From the NCBI GenBank assembly GCA_905182645.1, contig CAJJCJ010000010.1, forward strand, positions 18,589 through 82,588: a stretch of 64,000 nucleotides of DNA, written 5' to 3'. Source of the stretch: an uncultured Sulfitobacter sp. GTDB lineage: Bacteria > Pseudomonadota > Alphaproteobacteria > Rhodobacterales > Rhodobacteraceae. The stretch's first letter is position 1. Every line of letters begins with the position of its first letter. The notes under the pieces are model-generated. The model saw only the letters and a program-made list of their open reading frames with translations, did no database searches and was not told the DNA's origin. The translations under genes and the position numbers were made by a program. Below, in pieces: positions 47,003-55,720 of this stretch.

Positions 47003-47941
47003 TTAGTTCTTCGCTAGGAAGTCACCCATGTTCGCTGGTGTTACCAACTTGAACGGGATGTAGACCTTTTGGTCGACTGCTTCGCCAGCAATCAAACGAA
47101 GTGCCGCGTCAATCGAACCAGTGCCTTGACCAACCGAGTCTTGGAAAACGGTTACGTCATAGTCGCCTGCAGCCATTACAAGCAAAGCGTCCTGTGATGC
47201 GTCAACACCACCAACCTGCATGACAGCCATATCCATGCCAGCGGCTTTCATTGCTTGGATCGCGCCGATTGCCATTTCGTCGTTGTTGGCTAGAACGAAG
47301 TCAAATGGTTCACCAGAAGACATCCAGTTAGTCATAAGATCTTGTGCTTCATCACGTGACCAGTTTGCCGTCTGTTCATCGATGATGGTCATGAAGTTAC
47401 ACATGTCCATGCCAATAACGTCGTACACGTCTTTGGAACGCTGAACCGCAGCTTGGTTAGAAAGCTGGCCGTTCATCAGGTAACCAGTTGCGCCGCCGGC
47501 TTTGCCAGCTGCACGAAGGTTGTTACAAATTTGGAATGCAGAAAGTGTACCAGATTCAATTTCGTTAGACGCCACGAATGCCTGTGTAGCAGGCAGCTCG
47601 TTTACGTTGTCAGGCTCACGGTTAACGTAGACCAGTGGTGTGTCGCCAGCCGCAGCCGTGATCGCAGCACCCGCAGATGTGTCAACGATGTTTACAATGA
47701 TCGCGTCAACACCGGATGCAACAAAGTTCTTCACTTGGTCGATTTGCTTTGCAAGATCGTCGCTAGCGTCTTCTTGTTGATATGAAAGACCATCAATTGT
47801 CGCTGCATGCTCAACCATGCCGTTACGCAAAACTGTTAGCCAGTTATCATCGAAACGTGAAAATGTTGCACCAATTTCTTGTGCAACAGCATTTGAGCCC
47901 ATCATCGCGACGAGGCTGGCTGTAATTAGTAGTTTTTTCAT
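47003..47941 (-). CDS. Sugar (probably inositol) ABC importer, periplasmic binding protein
   Basis: 312 aa. The signal peptide MKKLLITASLVAMMGSNAVA is followed by a type I periplasmic binding-protein fold of the ribose/inositol group: IDQVKNFVASGVDAIIVN, LVYVNREPDNVNELP, FVLANNDEMAIGAIQAM and VGGVDASQDAL. The ATG at 47941 has AGGAGGAA-type spacing to GGGAGGAAC upstream. The iol genes on the other side of the regulator and the shared operator point to inositol. Confidence 0.88.
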   Translation of the reverse strand: MKKLLITASLVAMMGSNAVAQEIGATFSRFDDNWLTVLRNGMVEHAATIDGLSYQQEDASDDLAKQIDQVKNFVASGVDAIIVNIVDTSAGAAITAAAGDTPLVYVNREPDNVNELPATQAFVASNEIESGTLSAFQICNNLRAAGKAGGATGYLMNGQLSNQAAVQRSKDVYDVIGMDMCNFMTIIDEQTANWSRDEAQDLMTNWMSSGEPFDFVLANNDEMAIGAIQAMKAAGMDMAVMQVGGVDASQDALLVMAAGDYDVTVFQDSVGQGTGSIDAALRLIAGEAVDQKVYIPFKLVTPANMGDFLAKN

Positions 47942-48024
47942 TTGTTCCTCCCAGAACCGTGCTCGGCGCACGACTAAATTAATGCCGAGGGCCACATAAG
48001 GCCGATTGTTCCATCTCAATTCAG

Positions 48025-48819
48025 TCAAGCCGCATGCGCCAAGATTTCGTTTTCGATGAAGTGAATAGATCGCGAAAGCGCTGCCTTCGGATCGATAAGC
48101 GCGTGGACGTCAGGTGAGAAAGCCTCAAACGACAAGGGGCCGACATAGCCACCACGCAATAGTTCCGTAATTTGTGCGATGTTACCCAAGCGGTCGTTGC
48201 CATCAACCAACACGCGATTCGCGTCTTTAACGTGAGCCAAATCGACGTTAGCATCGTTCACCCCAGAGATATGAACCAACTTCGTATGCTCAGGATAGAT
48301 TGCATCGCCTTCTGCAAGGAAGTGATGAAACGTGTCGTGGATAAGACCAAACTGGTCACCCAAACCCGTGCCATCAATCACCGCGACAACATCTGATTTG
48401 TCGCGCAGCGTGCTGTTATGAAAACCAATAGGCTCAATCAACCCAGTAAGCCCGCGCGACGCCAATTCAGGCCCAAGTGCGACCATTGCCGCACGTAAAC
48501 CATCTTGTGATACCGCGTCACCACCAACTTGAGGGATAAGCGCGATGGCCTTTGCGCCACAAGCTACAGCCAAATCCATTAACGCCACTGACCGCTCAAA
48601 AGTGGCATCATCAAATGCGTTGAATGCTTTGACCTCTGCCAGAGCAATGACAGTCATGCCATCAGTCATTCCGGCAACCGGTGTCTGCCCATCGAACAAT
48701 CGCTGTGCCAAATCGTTACGCAGCTCGATACCGCTCATACCTAATGAACGCGCCAAATCGCCCACGTTCTTCATCGTCAACGATGGAACTGTCATATGAT
48801 TTAGCGCGAAGGTTAGCAC
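48025..48819 (-). CDS. Sugar phosphate isomerase/epimerase-type TIM-barrel protein
   Basis: 264 aa of the xylose-isomerase-like TIM barrel group (AP endonuclease family 2, IolI/IolE/Hyi relatives). GMSGIELRNDLAQRL, GLIEPIGFHNSTL, LIHDTFHHFLAEGDAIYPEH and LVHISGVND carry the usual Glu, Asp and His metal ligands. It is the first gene of the importer operon and begins with GTG 48819. It may interconvert inosose isomers; the exact reaction is inferred. Confidence 0.75.
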   Translation of the reverse strand: MLTFALNHMTVPSLTMKNVGDLARSLGMSGIELRNDLAQRLFDGQTPVAGMTDGMTVIALAEVKAFNAFDDATFERSVALMDLAVACGAKAIALIPQVGGDAVSQDGLRAAMVALGPELASRGLTGLIEPIGFHNSTLRDKSDVVAVIDGTGLGDQFGLIHDTFHHFLAEGDAIYPEHTKLVHISGVNDANVDLAHVKDANRVLVDGNDRLGNIAQITELLRGGYVGPLSFEAFSPDVHALIDPKAALSRSIHFIENEILAHAA

Positions 48820-49267
48820 GTTGCGTTCACACCTCTTGGTTCGATCAATGCGATCAGACTAACGCGAAAGAATATTTTTGCAACCGGTTGCAAACAAACT
48901 TGTAATAGTAAGTTAATTTATTAAATTAAATCGTTAATATTCAATATCTTAATCATTAAAATTTCACCATATACCTTGATGATTTCCATCATTTAAACCG
49001 AGAAAAGATCGCCAAAGGCCCAAAGTTCTGCGACTCATCACTTGTCGGTGAAAGTCTTTTTTGGACCGTGAACAATGGATATGCCGTCGTACTGAAGCAC
49101 GTGGACCAAACTTGTCAGTCACCACCGATAAAAATAAATTTTAGTCAATTTGCATGCCCTGAAACAAAGATATACGTGGGTCTTAGATTTTTTAAATACC
49201 CTACAAACGCATTTTTATTTTTTCTACTGCGAAAGACGGCCAACTTCTGTAGTGAGTCGCAACAGCT
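48820..49267. other. AT-rich regulatory gap between the importer operon and the iol regulator gene
   Basis: These 448 bases separate two divergent genes. They contain the operator palindrome at 48877-48894 and then a markedly AT-rich segment (about 48900-48970 and 49140-49220). The promoters of both units must lie here. No RNA gene or further open frame of merit was seen. Confidence 0.5.
48877..48894. promoter_or_regulatory. LacI-type operator, copy 1 (importer operon)
   Basis: TTTGCAACCGGTTGCAAA is a perfect 18-bp palindrome with the central CG step typical of LacI-family operators. It lies 58 bases upstream of the isomerase start. The identical sequence occurs at 53795-53812 in the iolD divergent gap. 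The LacI-type gene at 49268 is the likely binder. Confidence 0.85.
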
Positions 49268-50308
49268 ATGAAAATGGACACTGCCAGAATGAATGCCACC
49301 CTCAAAGATGTTGCGATCCGCGCGGGCGTTTCCCGCTCTGCGGTGTCACGGGCATTCACAGATGGGGCATCTGTTTCGGAAAAAATGCGCCGAAAAGTTG
49401 AAAAGGCGGCTAGTGAACTTGGGTATAGCCCGAATTTGTTAGCCCGCAGCCTGACGACACGGCGCACTAAGATGATCGGCTTGATCTCGAACAACTTCCA
49501 CAATCCGCTCTTTTTGACCGTCTTCGACCAGTTTACACGCGCATTGCAAGAACGCGGTTTGCGCCCTTTGTTGGTAAATTTATCTGACGAAACTGATCCG
49601 CAAAACTCCGTCAGAATGATGCGGGAATACTCTGTGGATGGTGTGATCGTCGCATCGTCGACGCTTCCACCGGGTTTTTCCAAGGCGTTCCGCGATCAAG
49701 GCTTGCCTGTCGTGCATACATTTGGACGTAATTCATCCGAACCGTCGGTTCATGTCGTTGGGATCGACAACGTGGAGTGCGGACGAATGGCGGCGCGAAC
49801 GCTTGTGGCGCGTGGCATGACACGGGTTGGTTTTATGGGCGGCCCAGAGGCAGCAACATCGACCCAAGACCGCCAATCTGGATTTATCCAAGAAATTGGA
49901 AAACACCCGCAAGTGACCTGTGAAGTGTCATATGCTGACGATTATTCTTTTGATGCTGGGCGTCAAGAAATGCTGCGGCTTGCGCAAAATGGTCTGGCCC
50001 AAGCGTATTTTTGCGGTGATGATGTTTTGTCGATTGGCGCCCTTTCAGCGCTGCGCGATAGCGGCCTATCAGTCCCCGAAGATGTTGGAGTAATTGGGTT
50101 GAACGATATGGAAATGGCGGGGTGGGAAAACATCAACCTCACGACAATCCACCAGCCGATCAAGCAGATCATCAACTCGTCTGTCGAGCTGATTGTCGCC
50201 ATGCTTGAAGAGCCCGAGTGCCATCCGGAGGCACGGATTTTTCCGTGTGAAATTGTTGAACGCGGAACGTTGCGACCACTGGTCGAAGACAAGGAGAAAC
50301 CATGTTGA
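49268..50308 (+). CDS. LacI-family regulator of the inositol genes
   Basis: 346 aa. The helix-turn-helix TLKDVAIRAGVSRSAVSRAF at about 11-30 and hinge SPNLLARSL are followed by a periplasmic-binding-like effector domain (FHNPLFLTVFDQF, VGIDNVECGRMAARTL, AYFCGDDVLSIGAL, TTIHQPIKQI). It lies between the importer operon and the catabolic genes. I infer that it binds the two identical palindromes and is released by inositol or a breakdown product. Its 3' end overlaps the small exported protein gene by seven bases. Confidence 0.85.
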   Translation: MKMDTARMNATLKDVAIRAGVSRSAVSRAFTDGASVSEKMRRKVEKAASELGYSPNLLARSLTTRRTKMIGLISNNFHNPLFLTVFDQFTRALQERGLRPLLVNLSDETDPQNSVRMMREYSVDGVIVASSTLPPGFSKAFRDQGLPVVHTFGRNSSEPSVHVVGIDNVECGRMAARTLVARGMTRVGFMGGPEAATSTQDRQSGFIQEIGKHPQVTCEVSYADDYSFDAGRQEMLRLAQNGLAQAYFCGDDVLSIGALSALRDSGLSVPEDVGVIGLNDMEMAGWENINLTTIHQPIKQIINSSVELIVAMLEEPECHPEARIFPCEIVERGTLRPLVEDKEKPC

Positions 50309-50559
50309 AGAAAATCAAATTGTCACTGGCTATTATGGCTGCGACAAGCACCGCAGCAATGGCCTGCACCTCCGAAGACGTCCAGTCGCGCCAAGGCGTA
50401 TTGGTCGCTGCAATGCAGATACTGGTCGTTGTTGATAAAGAAAAGGCGCAGACTATCTTGTCGAAAATGCAGCAAGATATGGATCAGGCTGCCGCAGACG
50501 GCGACGAGGCCGCCGTCTGTACAATTCTCGACGAAGCACTTGCTACTGCACAGAGTTAG
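50302..50559 (+). CDS. Small exported protein, unknown, coupled to the iol regulator
   Basis: 85 aa. A signal peptide (about residues 1-21, ending AAMA) is followed by a mature part of some 64 residues with two cysteines (Cys22 and Cys73) and two predicted helices (SRQGVLVAAMQILVVVDKEK and AQTILSKMQQDMDQAAADGD). The ATG lies seven bases inside the regulator gene, after AAGGAGAAACC, so translation is probably coupled. I do not recognise a family. Its stop overlaps the stop of the convergent Gfo/Idh gene. Confidence 0.7.
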   Translation: MLKKIKLSLAIMAATSTAAMACTSEDVQSRQGVLVAAMQILVVVDKEKAQTILSKMQQDMDQAAADGDEAAVCTILDEALATAQS

Positions 50560-51692
50560 GTCCGGTACATTGGTGGCCGTGCGTCGACCCAAGCGCCGTC
50601 ATTCTTGGCGGATTCGACGGCCTGATGAACCGCTGCCATTGACCGTAAACCATCTTCTGCTGTTGGCAAACCGTCACGGGTTTCGCCGCGAATAGTGGCT
50701 GCCAAATCGACATAGATGTTAGCGACCGCAAGCGGGAAACCTTCGGGGTGTGCGATGGCGACGCGGCTAAGGCGGCCCGCCTCATCGGACAAGGAATCGT
50801 CACCCTTTTCCATGATCTGCGTGCGTCCACCAACGGGCGTGTAATACACTTGGTTTGGTTGCTCGGACGCCCAACGCATGCCGCCGGTTTCACCGAACAC
50901 CTGAATGTCGAATCCGTGCTGGCGACCAATGGCCACTGACGACGTCCAAAGCCGCCCAACGGTGCCACCTTCCAAGCGGAAGTTGACCATTGCGTCGTCT
51001 TCGAGTTCACGGCTTGGGATCGTGCTGGCAAAATCTGCGGACAGGCTAACCACTTGATTATCAGCAATAAAACTGGCCATGTGCAGGGCGTGAATGCCGC
51101 AGTCTGCGAATTGACCGGACACGCCAGCCATCGCAGGATCATAGCGCCAGCGCACACGTGGATTGTCGGCATCGGCGGCATCGCCGTGGTGGCCGTGGCT
51201 GAAGTTGGTGACGATCAGGCGGACTTTGCCGACTTCACCAGAGCGCACCATATGGCGCATTTCGCGCACCATCGGGTAGGCGGAATAGCAATAGTTCACA
51301 GCACAGGTTTTGCCAGATTTCGCGGCTATTTTGACGATTTCTTCGCCCTCTTCGACGGTCATAGTCATCGGCTTTTCGCACAGTACGTTGAAGCCAGCCT
51401 CAAGAAAAGACTTAGTAATTTCGAAGTGTGTGGAGTTTGGCGTGGCCACTGTAACAAGGTCAACGCGGTCATCGCGGCCGCTTTCGCCAGCGAGCATTTC
51501 ACGCCAATCGCCGTAAGCACGGTCAGCTGCAACACCGAGCGATTGCGCATAGGCGCGGCCCCTTTCGGCGTCGTGATCAAGCGCGCCTGCGGCCAGTGTA
51601 AAGTTACCGTCAGCTTGTGCGCCAAGGCGGTGTGCTGGGCCGATTTGGCTGCCTTCGCCGCCGCCAATCATGCCCCAATTGAGTTTCTTCAT
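50556..51692 (-). CDS. Gfo/Idh/MocA-family dehydrogenase
   Basis: 378 aa. The Rossmann loop is GMIGGGEGSQIGPAHRLGA; CEKPMTMTVEEGEEI holds the catalytic Lys-Pro; GVSGQFADCGIHALHMASF contains the Asp and His of the inositol-dehydrogenase group. It is the last gene of the minus-strand iol set and probably oxidises an inositol isomer (for example scyllo-inositol) or a sugar; the exact substrate is open. Confidence 0.85.
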   Translation of the reverse strand: MKKLNWGMIGGGEGSQIGPAHRLGAQADGNFTLAAGALDHDAERGRAYAQSLGVAADRAYGDWREMLAGESGRDDRVDLVTVATPNSTHFEITKSFLEAGFNVLCEKPMTMTVEEGEEIVKIAAKSGKTCAVNYCYSAYPMVREMRHMVRSGEVGKVRLIVTNFSHGHHGDAADADNPRVRWRYDPAMAGVSGQFADCGIHALHMASFIADNQVVSLSADFASTIPSRELEDDAMVNFRLEGGTVGRLWTSSVAIGRQHGFDIQVFGETGGMRWASEQPNQVYYTPVGGRTQIMEKGDDSLSDEAGRLSRVAIAHPEGFPLAVANIYVDLAATIRGETRDGLPTAEDGLRSMAAVHQAVESAKNDGAWVDARPPMYRT

Positions 51693-51762
51693 CGTTAGGT
51701 TTTCCCTCTAAAACGGGTGTAATTTTTGCATAAGTTTCACATAAGTTTTGTATATGCCGCGA

Positions 51763-52653
51763 TTAGAACCCGATAGTTTGCAAATATTCGCGGTTTGCTT
51801 GCGCATCTTCGAGCGGCGTACCGGGTACGGATGGGTCGCAATCTTGTTCGACTGTACACCAACCTTTAAACCCATGATCGACCAGTAATTTACGCACGGC
51901 AGGGAAATCCACATCGCCTTGACCAAGGTTACAAAAGATCCCCTGACCGCATGCTTTGTAGAAATCGGTGCGGTTTTCAACGACGTCGGCTTTGACGGCT
52001 GGGTCAATGTCCTTGAAATGCATATAGCTGATGCGGTCCATGTTGCGTTTCATGAACGCAATTGGGTCGAAGCCAGCATAGGAATGGTGGCCCGTATCAA
52101 AGCAAATTTTCAGGATGCTTTCGTCAACTTCGTTCAACAGACGGTCCAGCTCTGGTTCAAAGTCCATGAACCCAGCTGCGTGCGCGTGGATGCCAACGGT
52201 CAGGCCATATTCTTCGGCGCCCAGTTTCGCGATGGTCGCAATGCGGTCGCGGTAGGCAATCCATTCAGCCTTGTCCATTTGTTCAGCCTCGGACGCGCGA
52301 CCAGCAGTTGGTGCGCGGCGTGGGCTAATGCTGTCAATGAGGACAAGATGTTCAGCGCCGTGTGCCACAAGTGCCTTGCAGGTCCGTTCTGATGCGTCGA
52401 GAACTTCGTCCCATTTCGCAGCGTCGTGGAACGGGCGGAAGACAACGCCACCAATGATTTCGAGATCGTTTTTGACCAGCTCTTCACGCAGGATTTCTGG
52501 TTCTTCTGGCATATAGCCAATCGGACCCAGCTCAATACCTTTATAGCCCGCGCCAGCACATTGCTGCAGCACAGACTGCCAGCTCGGGTAGCTTGGGTCA
52601 GATGGAAATTCGATGCCCCAAGAGCAGGGCGCATTACCGATGCGTATCGTCAT
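51763..52653 (-). CDS. iolE: Inosose dehydratase
   Basis: 296 aa TIM-barrel enzyme that removes water from scyllo-inosose to give the trihydroxycyclohexanedione. GNAPCSWGIEFPSDPSYPSW at the N-terminus and GYKGIELGPIGYMPEEPEIL are hallmarks of IolE, and the metal ligands lie in VGIHAHAAGFMDFEPE, CFDTGHHSYAGFDP and SYMHFKDIDP. It lies 12 bases downstream of a Gfo/Idh gene and in the regulon of the palindrome at 53795. Confidence 0.93.
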   Translation of the reverse strand: MTIRIGNAPCSWGIEFPSDPSYPSWQSVLQQCAGAGYKGIELGPIGYMPEEPEILREELVKNDLEIIGGVVFRPFHDAAKWDEVLDASERTCKALVAHGAEHLVLIDSISPRRAPTAGRASEAEQMDKAEWIAYRDRIATIAKLGAEEYGLTVGIHAHAAGFMDFEPELDRLLNEVDESILKICFDTGHHSYAGFDPIAFMKRNMDRISYMHFKDIDPAVKADVVENRTDFYKACGQGIFCNLGQGDVDFPAVRKLLVDHGFKGWCTVEQDCDPSVPGTPLEDAQANREYLQTIGF

Positions 52654-52665
52654 AGTGTCGTTCCT

Positions 52666-53769
52666 TTAGATGTCAGTCACAGTGACCCACGACTTTGCAT
52701 CAGATGATGCATGCGCCGCTGCCACAATCTGGTTTACCGCCATTCCATCGCGGAATGTCGGCCATTTATTTTGTCCCGAGGCGACGGCCTCGAGGAAATC
52801 TTTGGCTTCAATGATGATCTGGTCTTGATAGCCGGTCCCATGACCTGGCCCCTGACAAAACGGCAGATAGTCCGGGTGAGACGGCCCCGTCAAGATTTTG
52901 GTAAATCCGCGCTGCGCCTCTGGCGCGTCCATGCGGTAAAGCCAGAGCGCGTTCTGGTCTTCTTGGTCGAATTTGATCGCCCCTTTGGTGCCAGTAATTT
53001 CGTAGGCATAGCCCATTTTGCGACCCGTAGCGATTCGGCTAAAATACATCGATCCCATAACGCCGTTCGTAAACCGGCACATCATTTGCGCGTGGTCATC
53101 GTTGGTCACGGTGCCCCCTGGTCGTTTGGTATGTACGGTTTCAACTTCGGCAATGACGCTGTCGATTGGCCCGACCAATGCCAGCGCTGCGTTTAGCATA
53201 TGTGGCGCCAAGTCGCCCATTGTTCCGTTCGCCACACCAGAGGTGCGCCATGTTGCGGGTTCGGTCGGGTCAGCAAGGAAGTCTTCGGTGTGTTCGCCGC
53301 GGAACCACGTGATGTCACCAATCACTCCATCCGCAATAAGTTGGCGCGCATATTGGCTGGCGGGGGTCCGAATATAGTTAAACGCAACCATGTTGATCGC
53401 GCCTGCGGCATCGGCCGCATCGACCATCGCACGGCTGTCCTCTAACGATGCACCCATAGGTTTTTCGCATAAAACGGGCTTGCCCAGCTTGAACGCGGCT
53501 TCAGCAATTTCGCGGTGCGTGGCTTGTGGTGAAGCAATGATGATCGCCTCGACCAATGGGTCATTCACAAGCGTCCTCCAATCGGTCGTCGCGCGTGCGA
53601 AGCCGTAAGCGGTTCGGTATTTTTCGGCCGATGCTTCGGACGTCGCACAGACCATTTCGAGCCGTGGACGCAGTTTTGTTTCAAACACAGCCCCAACAGC
53701 GGACATAGCGACCGCATGGGCCTTGCCCATATAGCCCCCACCGACAATCCCGATCCCTAATTGTGTCAT
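52666..53769 (-). CDS. Gfo/Idh-family oxidoreductase (inositol dehydrogenase-like)
   Basis: 367 aa. Rossmann loop GIVGGGYMGKAHAVAM, active-site CEKPMGASLEDSRAMVDAA, and GTMGDLAPHMLNAALAL with the conserved Asp and His. It is the first gene of the minus-strand operon leading from the operator at 53795. The ATG at 53769 has AGGACG upstream and avoids an extension through the operator. It is one of three Gfo/Idh genes in the cluster and may use a different inositol isomer. Confidence 0.88.
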   Translation of the reverse strand: MTQLGIGIVGGGYMGKAHAVAMSAVGAVFETKLRPRLEMVCATSEASAEKYRTAYGFARATTDWRTLVNDPLVEAIIIASPQATHREIAEAAFKLGKPVLCEKPMGASLEDSRAMVDAADAAGAINMVAFNYIRTPASQYARQLIADGVIGDITWFRGEHTEDFLADPTEPATWRTSGVANGTMGDLAPHMLNAALALVGPIDSVIAEVETVHTKRPGGTVTNDDHAQMMCRFTNGVMGSMYFSRIATGRKMGYAYEITGTKGAIKFDQEDQNALWLYRMDAPEAQRGFTKILTGPSHPDYLPFCQGPGHGTGYQDQIIIEAKDFLEAVASGQNKWPTFRDGMAVNQIVAAAHASSDAKSWVTVTDI

Positions 53770-53794
53770 TGTGCGTCCTATTTTTGAAATACGG

Positions 53795-53812
53795 TTTGCA
53801 ACCGGTTGCAAA
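53795..53812. promoter_or_regulatory. LacI-type operator, copy 2 (divergent iol promoter)
   Basis: TTTGCAACCGGTTGCAAA, identical over all 18 bases to the palindrome at 48877-48894. It sits centrally in the 86-base gap between the two divergent iol operons, where one bound repressor could shut both. Confidence 0.88.
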
Positions 53813-53855
53813 ATTAGTATCGTAGGAGTCGAACAACCGTCAATGGACGAAACGC

Positions 53856-55718
53856 ATGGACCCGAAAATGAATACTATCACCCTGACCACGGCGCAGGCC
53901 ATCGTCCGTTATTTGGCGGCGCAATATACTGTTGTAAACGGCACAGAAACCCGCCTGTTTGGCGGTGGCTTTGGCATCTTTGGCCACGGTAACGTGACCT
54001 GTTTGGGTGAAGCGTTATATGACAATCGCGAAGCGTTGCCGCTGTACCGTGGCCAGAATGAACAGGGCATGGGATTCGCGGCAGCCGCTTATGCCAAATA
54101 CCATATGCGACGCCGCATGATGTTTTGTACCGCCTCTGCTGGACCGGGGACTGCGAACCTTTTGACAAGTGCCGCGCTGGCCCATGCCAACCGTTTGCCG
54201 ATGTTGCTGTTGTGCGGTGATACATTCCTGACCCGCCTGCCCGATCCAGTTTTGCAGCAGCTAGAGCATTTCGGCAATCCAACGCTTGGCGTCAATGACG
54301 CCTTCAAACCCGTGTCGCGGTTTTGGGATCGGATCACGCATCCGGCCCAGATACTTCAGTCCCTGCCCGCAGCAATTGCGACGTTGATTGATCCCACTGA
54401 CTGCGGCCCTGCGTTTCTTGGGCTCCCGCAGGATGTGCAGGGCTGGACCTATGATTATCCTATCAGTTTCTTTGACAAGCGGGTGTATCGCATTCGCTCG
54501 CAAGCCCCAGATGTGGCTGAGGTTGCTGATGCGATTGCTTTGCTTAAGTCCGCCAAACGCCCGATGATTATCGCGGGTGGCGGTGTACAATATGGGGATG
54601 CGGTTGCGGAACTGACAGCGTTTGCCGAAGCCACGGGTATTCCGGTGGTCGAGACGATTGCAGGCCGCGCAAATCTGCTCGACACCCATTCGTTGAACAT
54701 TGGGCCGCTTGGGGTGACTGGATCAGACAGCGCAAACACCATCGCGAAAGAGGCCGACGTGATTTTAGCGGTTGGCACCCGCTTGCAGGATTTCACCACT
54801 GGATCGTGGACCGCGTTTAGCCATGACGCCAAGATTATTGGCATGAACGTCGGTCGCCACGACGCGGCCAAACATATGTCGTTGACCGTTGTGGGTGACG
54901 CGAAATTGTCGCTACCTGCGATGGGGACTGATTACAAATCCCCCGCCGAATGGACAACGCGCGCCCAATCCGAGCGGGCAAAGTGGTCGGCTTATGTCGC
55001 GGAAAACGTGAAGCCAGGCAATCGCCCTAATTCTTATGCGCAAGCGATTGGCGTCGTGAACGCGCTTTGTGATCCGCGCGACCGTGTGGTCGCTGCTGCG
55101 GGTGGTTTACCTGCTGAGGTCACTGCAAACTGGCGCACGCTGGACATCGGCACTGTGGACGTCGAATTTGGTTTTTCTTGCATGGGCTACGAGATCGCTG
55201 GCGGCTGGGGTGCGCGTATCGCACAGGCCGAGGGCGAGCCGGACAGTGACACCATCGTCTTCACCGGCGACGGGTCTTATATGCTGATGAACTCGGATGT
55301 TTATTCGTCCGTATTGACTGGCAAAAAGATGATTATTTGCGTGCTTGATAACGGTGGATTTGCGGTCATCAACAAGCTGCAGAATAACACTGGCAACGAA
55401 AGCTTTAACAATCTGATCGCGGATACGCCAACGGCTGTGAACCAAGTGAGGGTCGATTTCGAAGCCCACGCGCGGTCGATGGGTGCGAACGCAGAAACCG
55501 TGTCAAACCCTGCCGAGATGGCCGAGGCGTTTAAGCGTGCCAAGGTCGCCGATACCACATCGGTTATCGTCATGAACGTCGATCCTTATGAGGGCTGGAC
55601 GACTGAAGGCCACACATGGTGGGAAGTCGGCACGCCGCATATTACTGACAATAAAAAGGTCCGCGATGCTCATGAAGACTGGGAATCGACCCGCCCGCAA
55701 CAACGTAAGGGGGTCTGA
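53856..55718 (+). CDS. iolD: 3D-(3,5/4)-trihydroxycyclohexane-1,2-dione hydrolase
   Basis: 620 aa thiamine-diphosphate enzyme of the acetolactate synthase fold that opens the inositol ring to 5-deoxyglucuronate. The N-terminal Pyr domain has RGQNEQGMGFAAAAYAKYHM with the cofactor-activating Glu, and the C-terminal PP domain has the ThDP motif GDGSYMLMNSDVYSSVLTGK with KMIICVLDNGGF. First gene of the plus-strand iol operon; iolC begins two bases after its stop. Confidence 0.96.
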   Translation: MDPKMNTITLTTAQAIVRYLAAQYTVVNGTETRLFGGGFGIFGHGNVTCLGEALYDNREALPLYRGQNEQGMGFAAAAYAKYHMRRRMMFCTASAGPGTANLLTSAALAHANRLPMLLLCGDTFLTRLPDPVLQQLEHFGNPTLGVNDAFKPVSRFWDRITHPAQILQSLPAAIATLIDPTDCGPAFLGLPQDVQGWTYDYPISFFDKRVYRIRSQAPDVAEVADAIALLKSAKRPMIIAGGGVQYGDAVAELTAFAEATGIPVVETIAGRANLLDTHSLNIGPLGVTGSDSANTIAKEADVILAVGTRLQDFTTGSWTAFSHDAKIIGMNVGRHDAAKHMSLTVVGDAKLSLPAMGTDYKSPAEWTTRAQSERAKWSAYVAENVKPGNRPNSYAQAIGVVNALCDPRDRVVAAAGGLPAEVTANWRTLDIGTVDVEFGFSCMGYEIAGGWGARIAQAEGEPDSDTIVFTGDGSYMLMNSDVYSSVLTGKKMIICVLDNGGFAVINKLQNNTGNESFNNLIADTPTAVNQVRVDFEAHARSMGANAETVSNPAEMAEAFKRAKVADTTSVIVMNVDPYEGWTTEGHTWWEVGTPHITDNKKVRDAHEDWESTRPQQRKGV

Positions 55719-55720
55719 TC

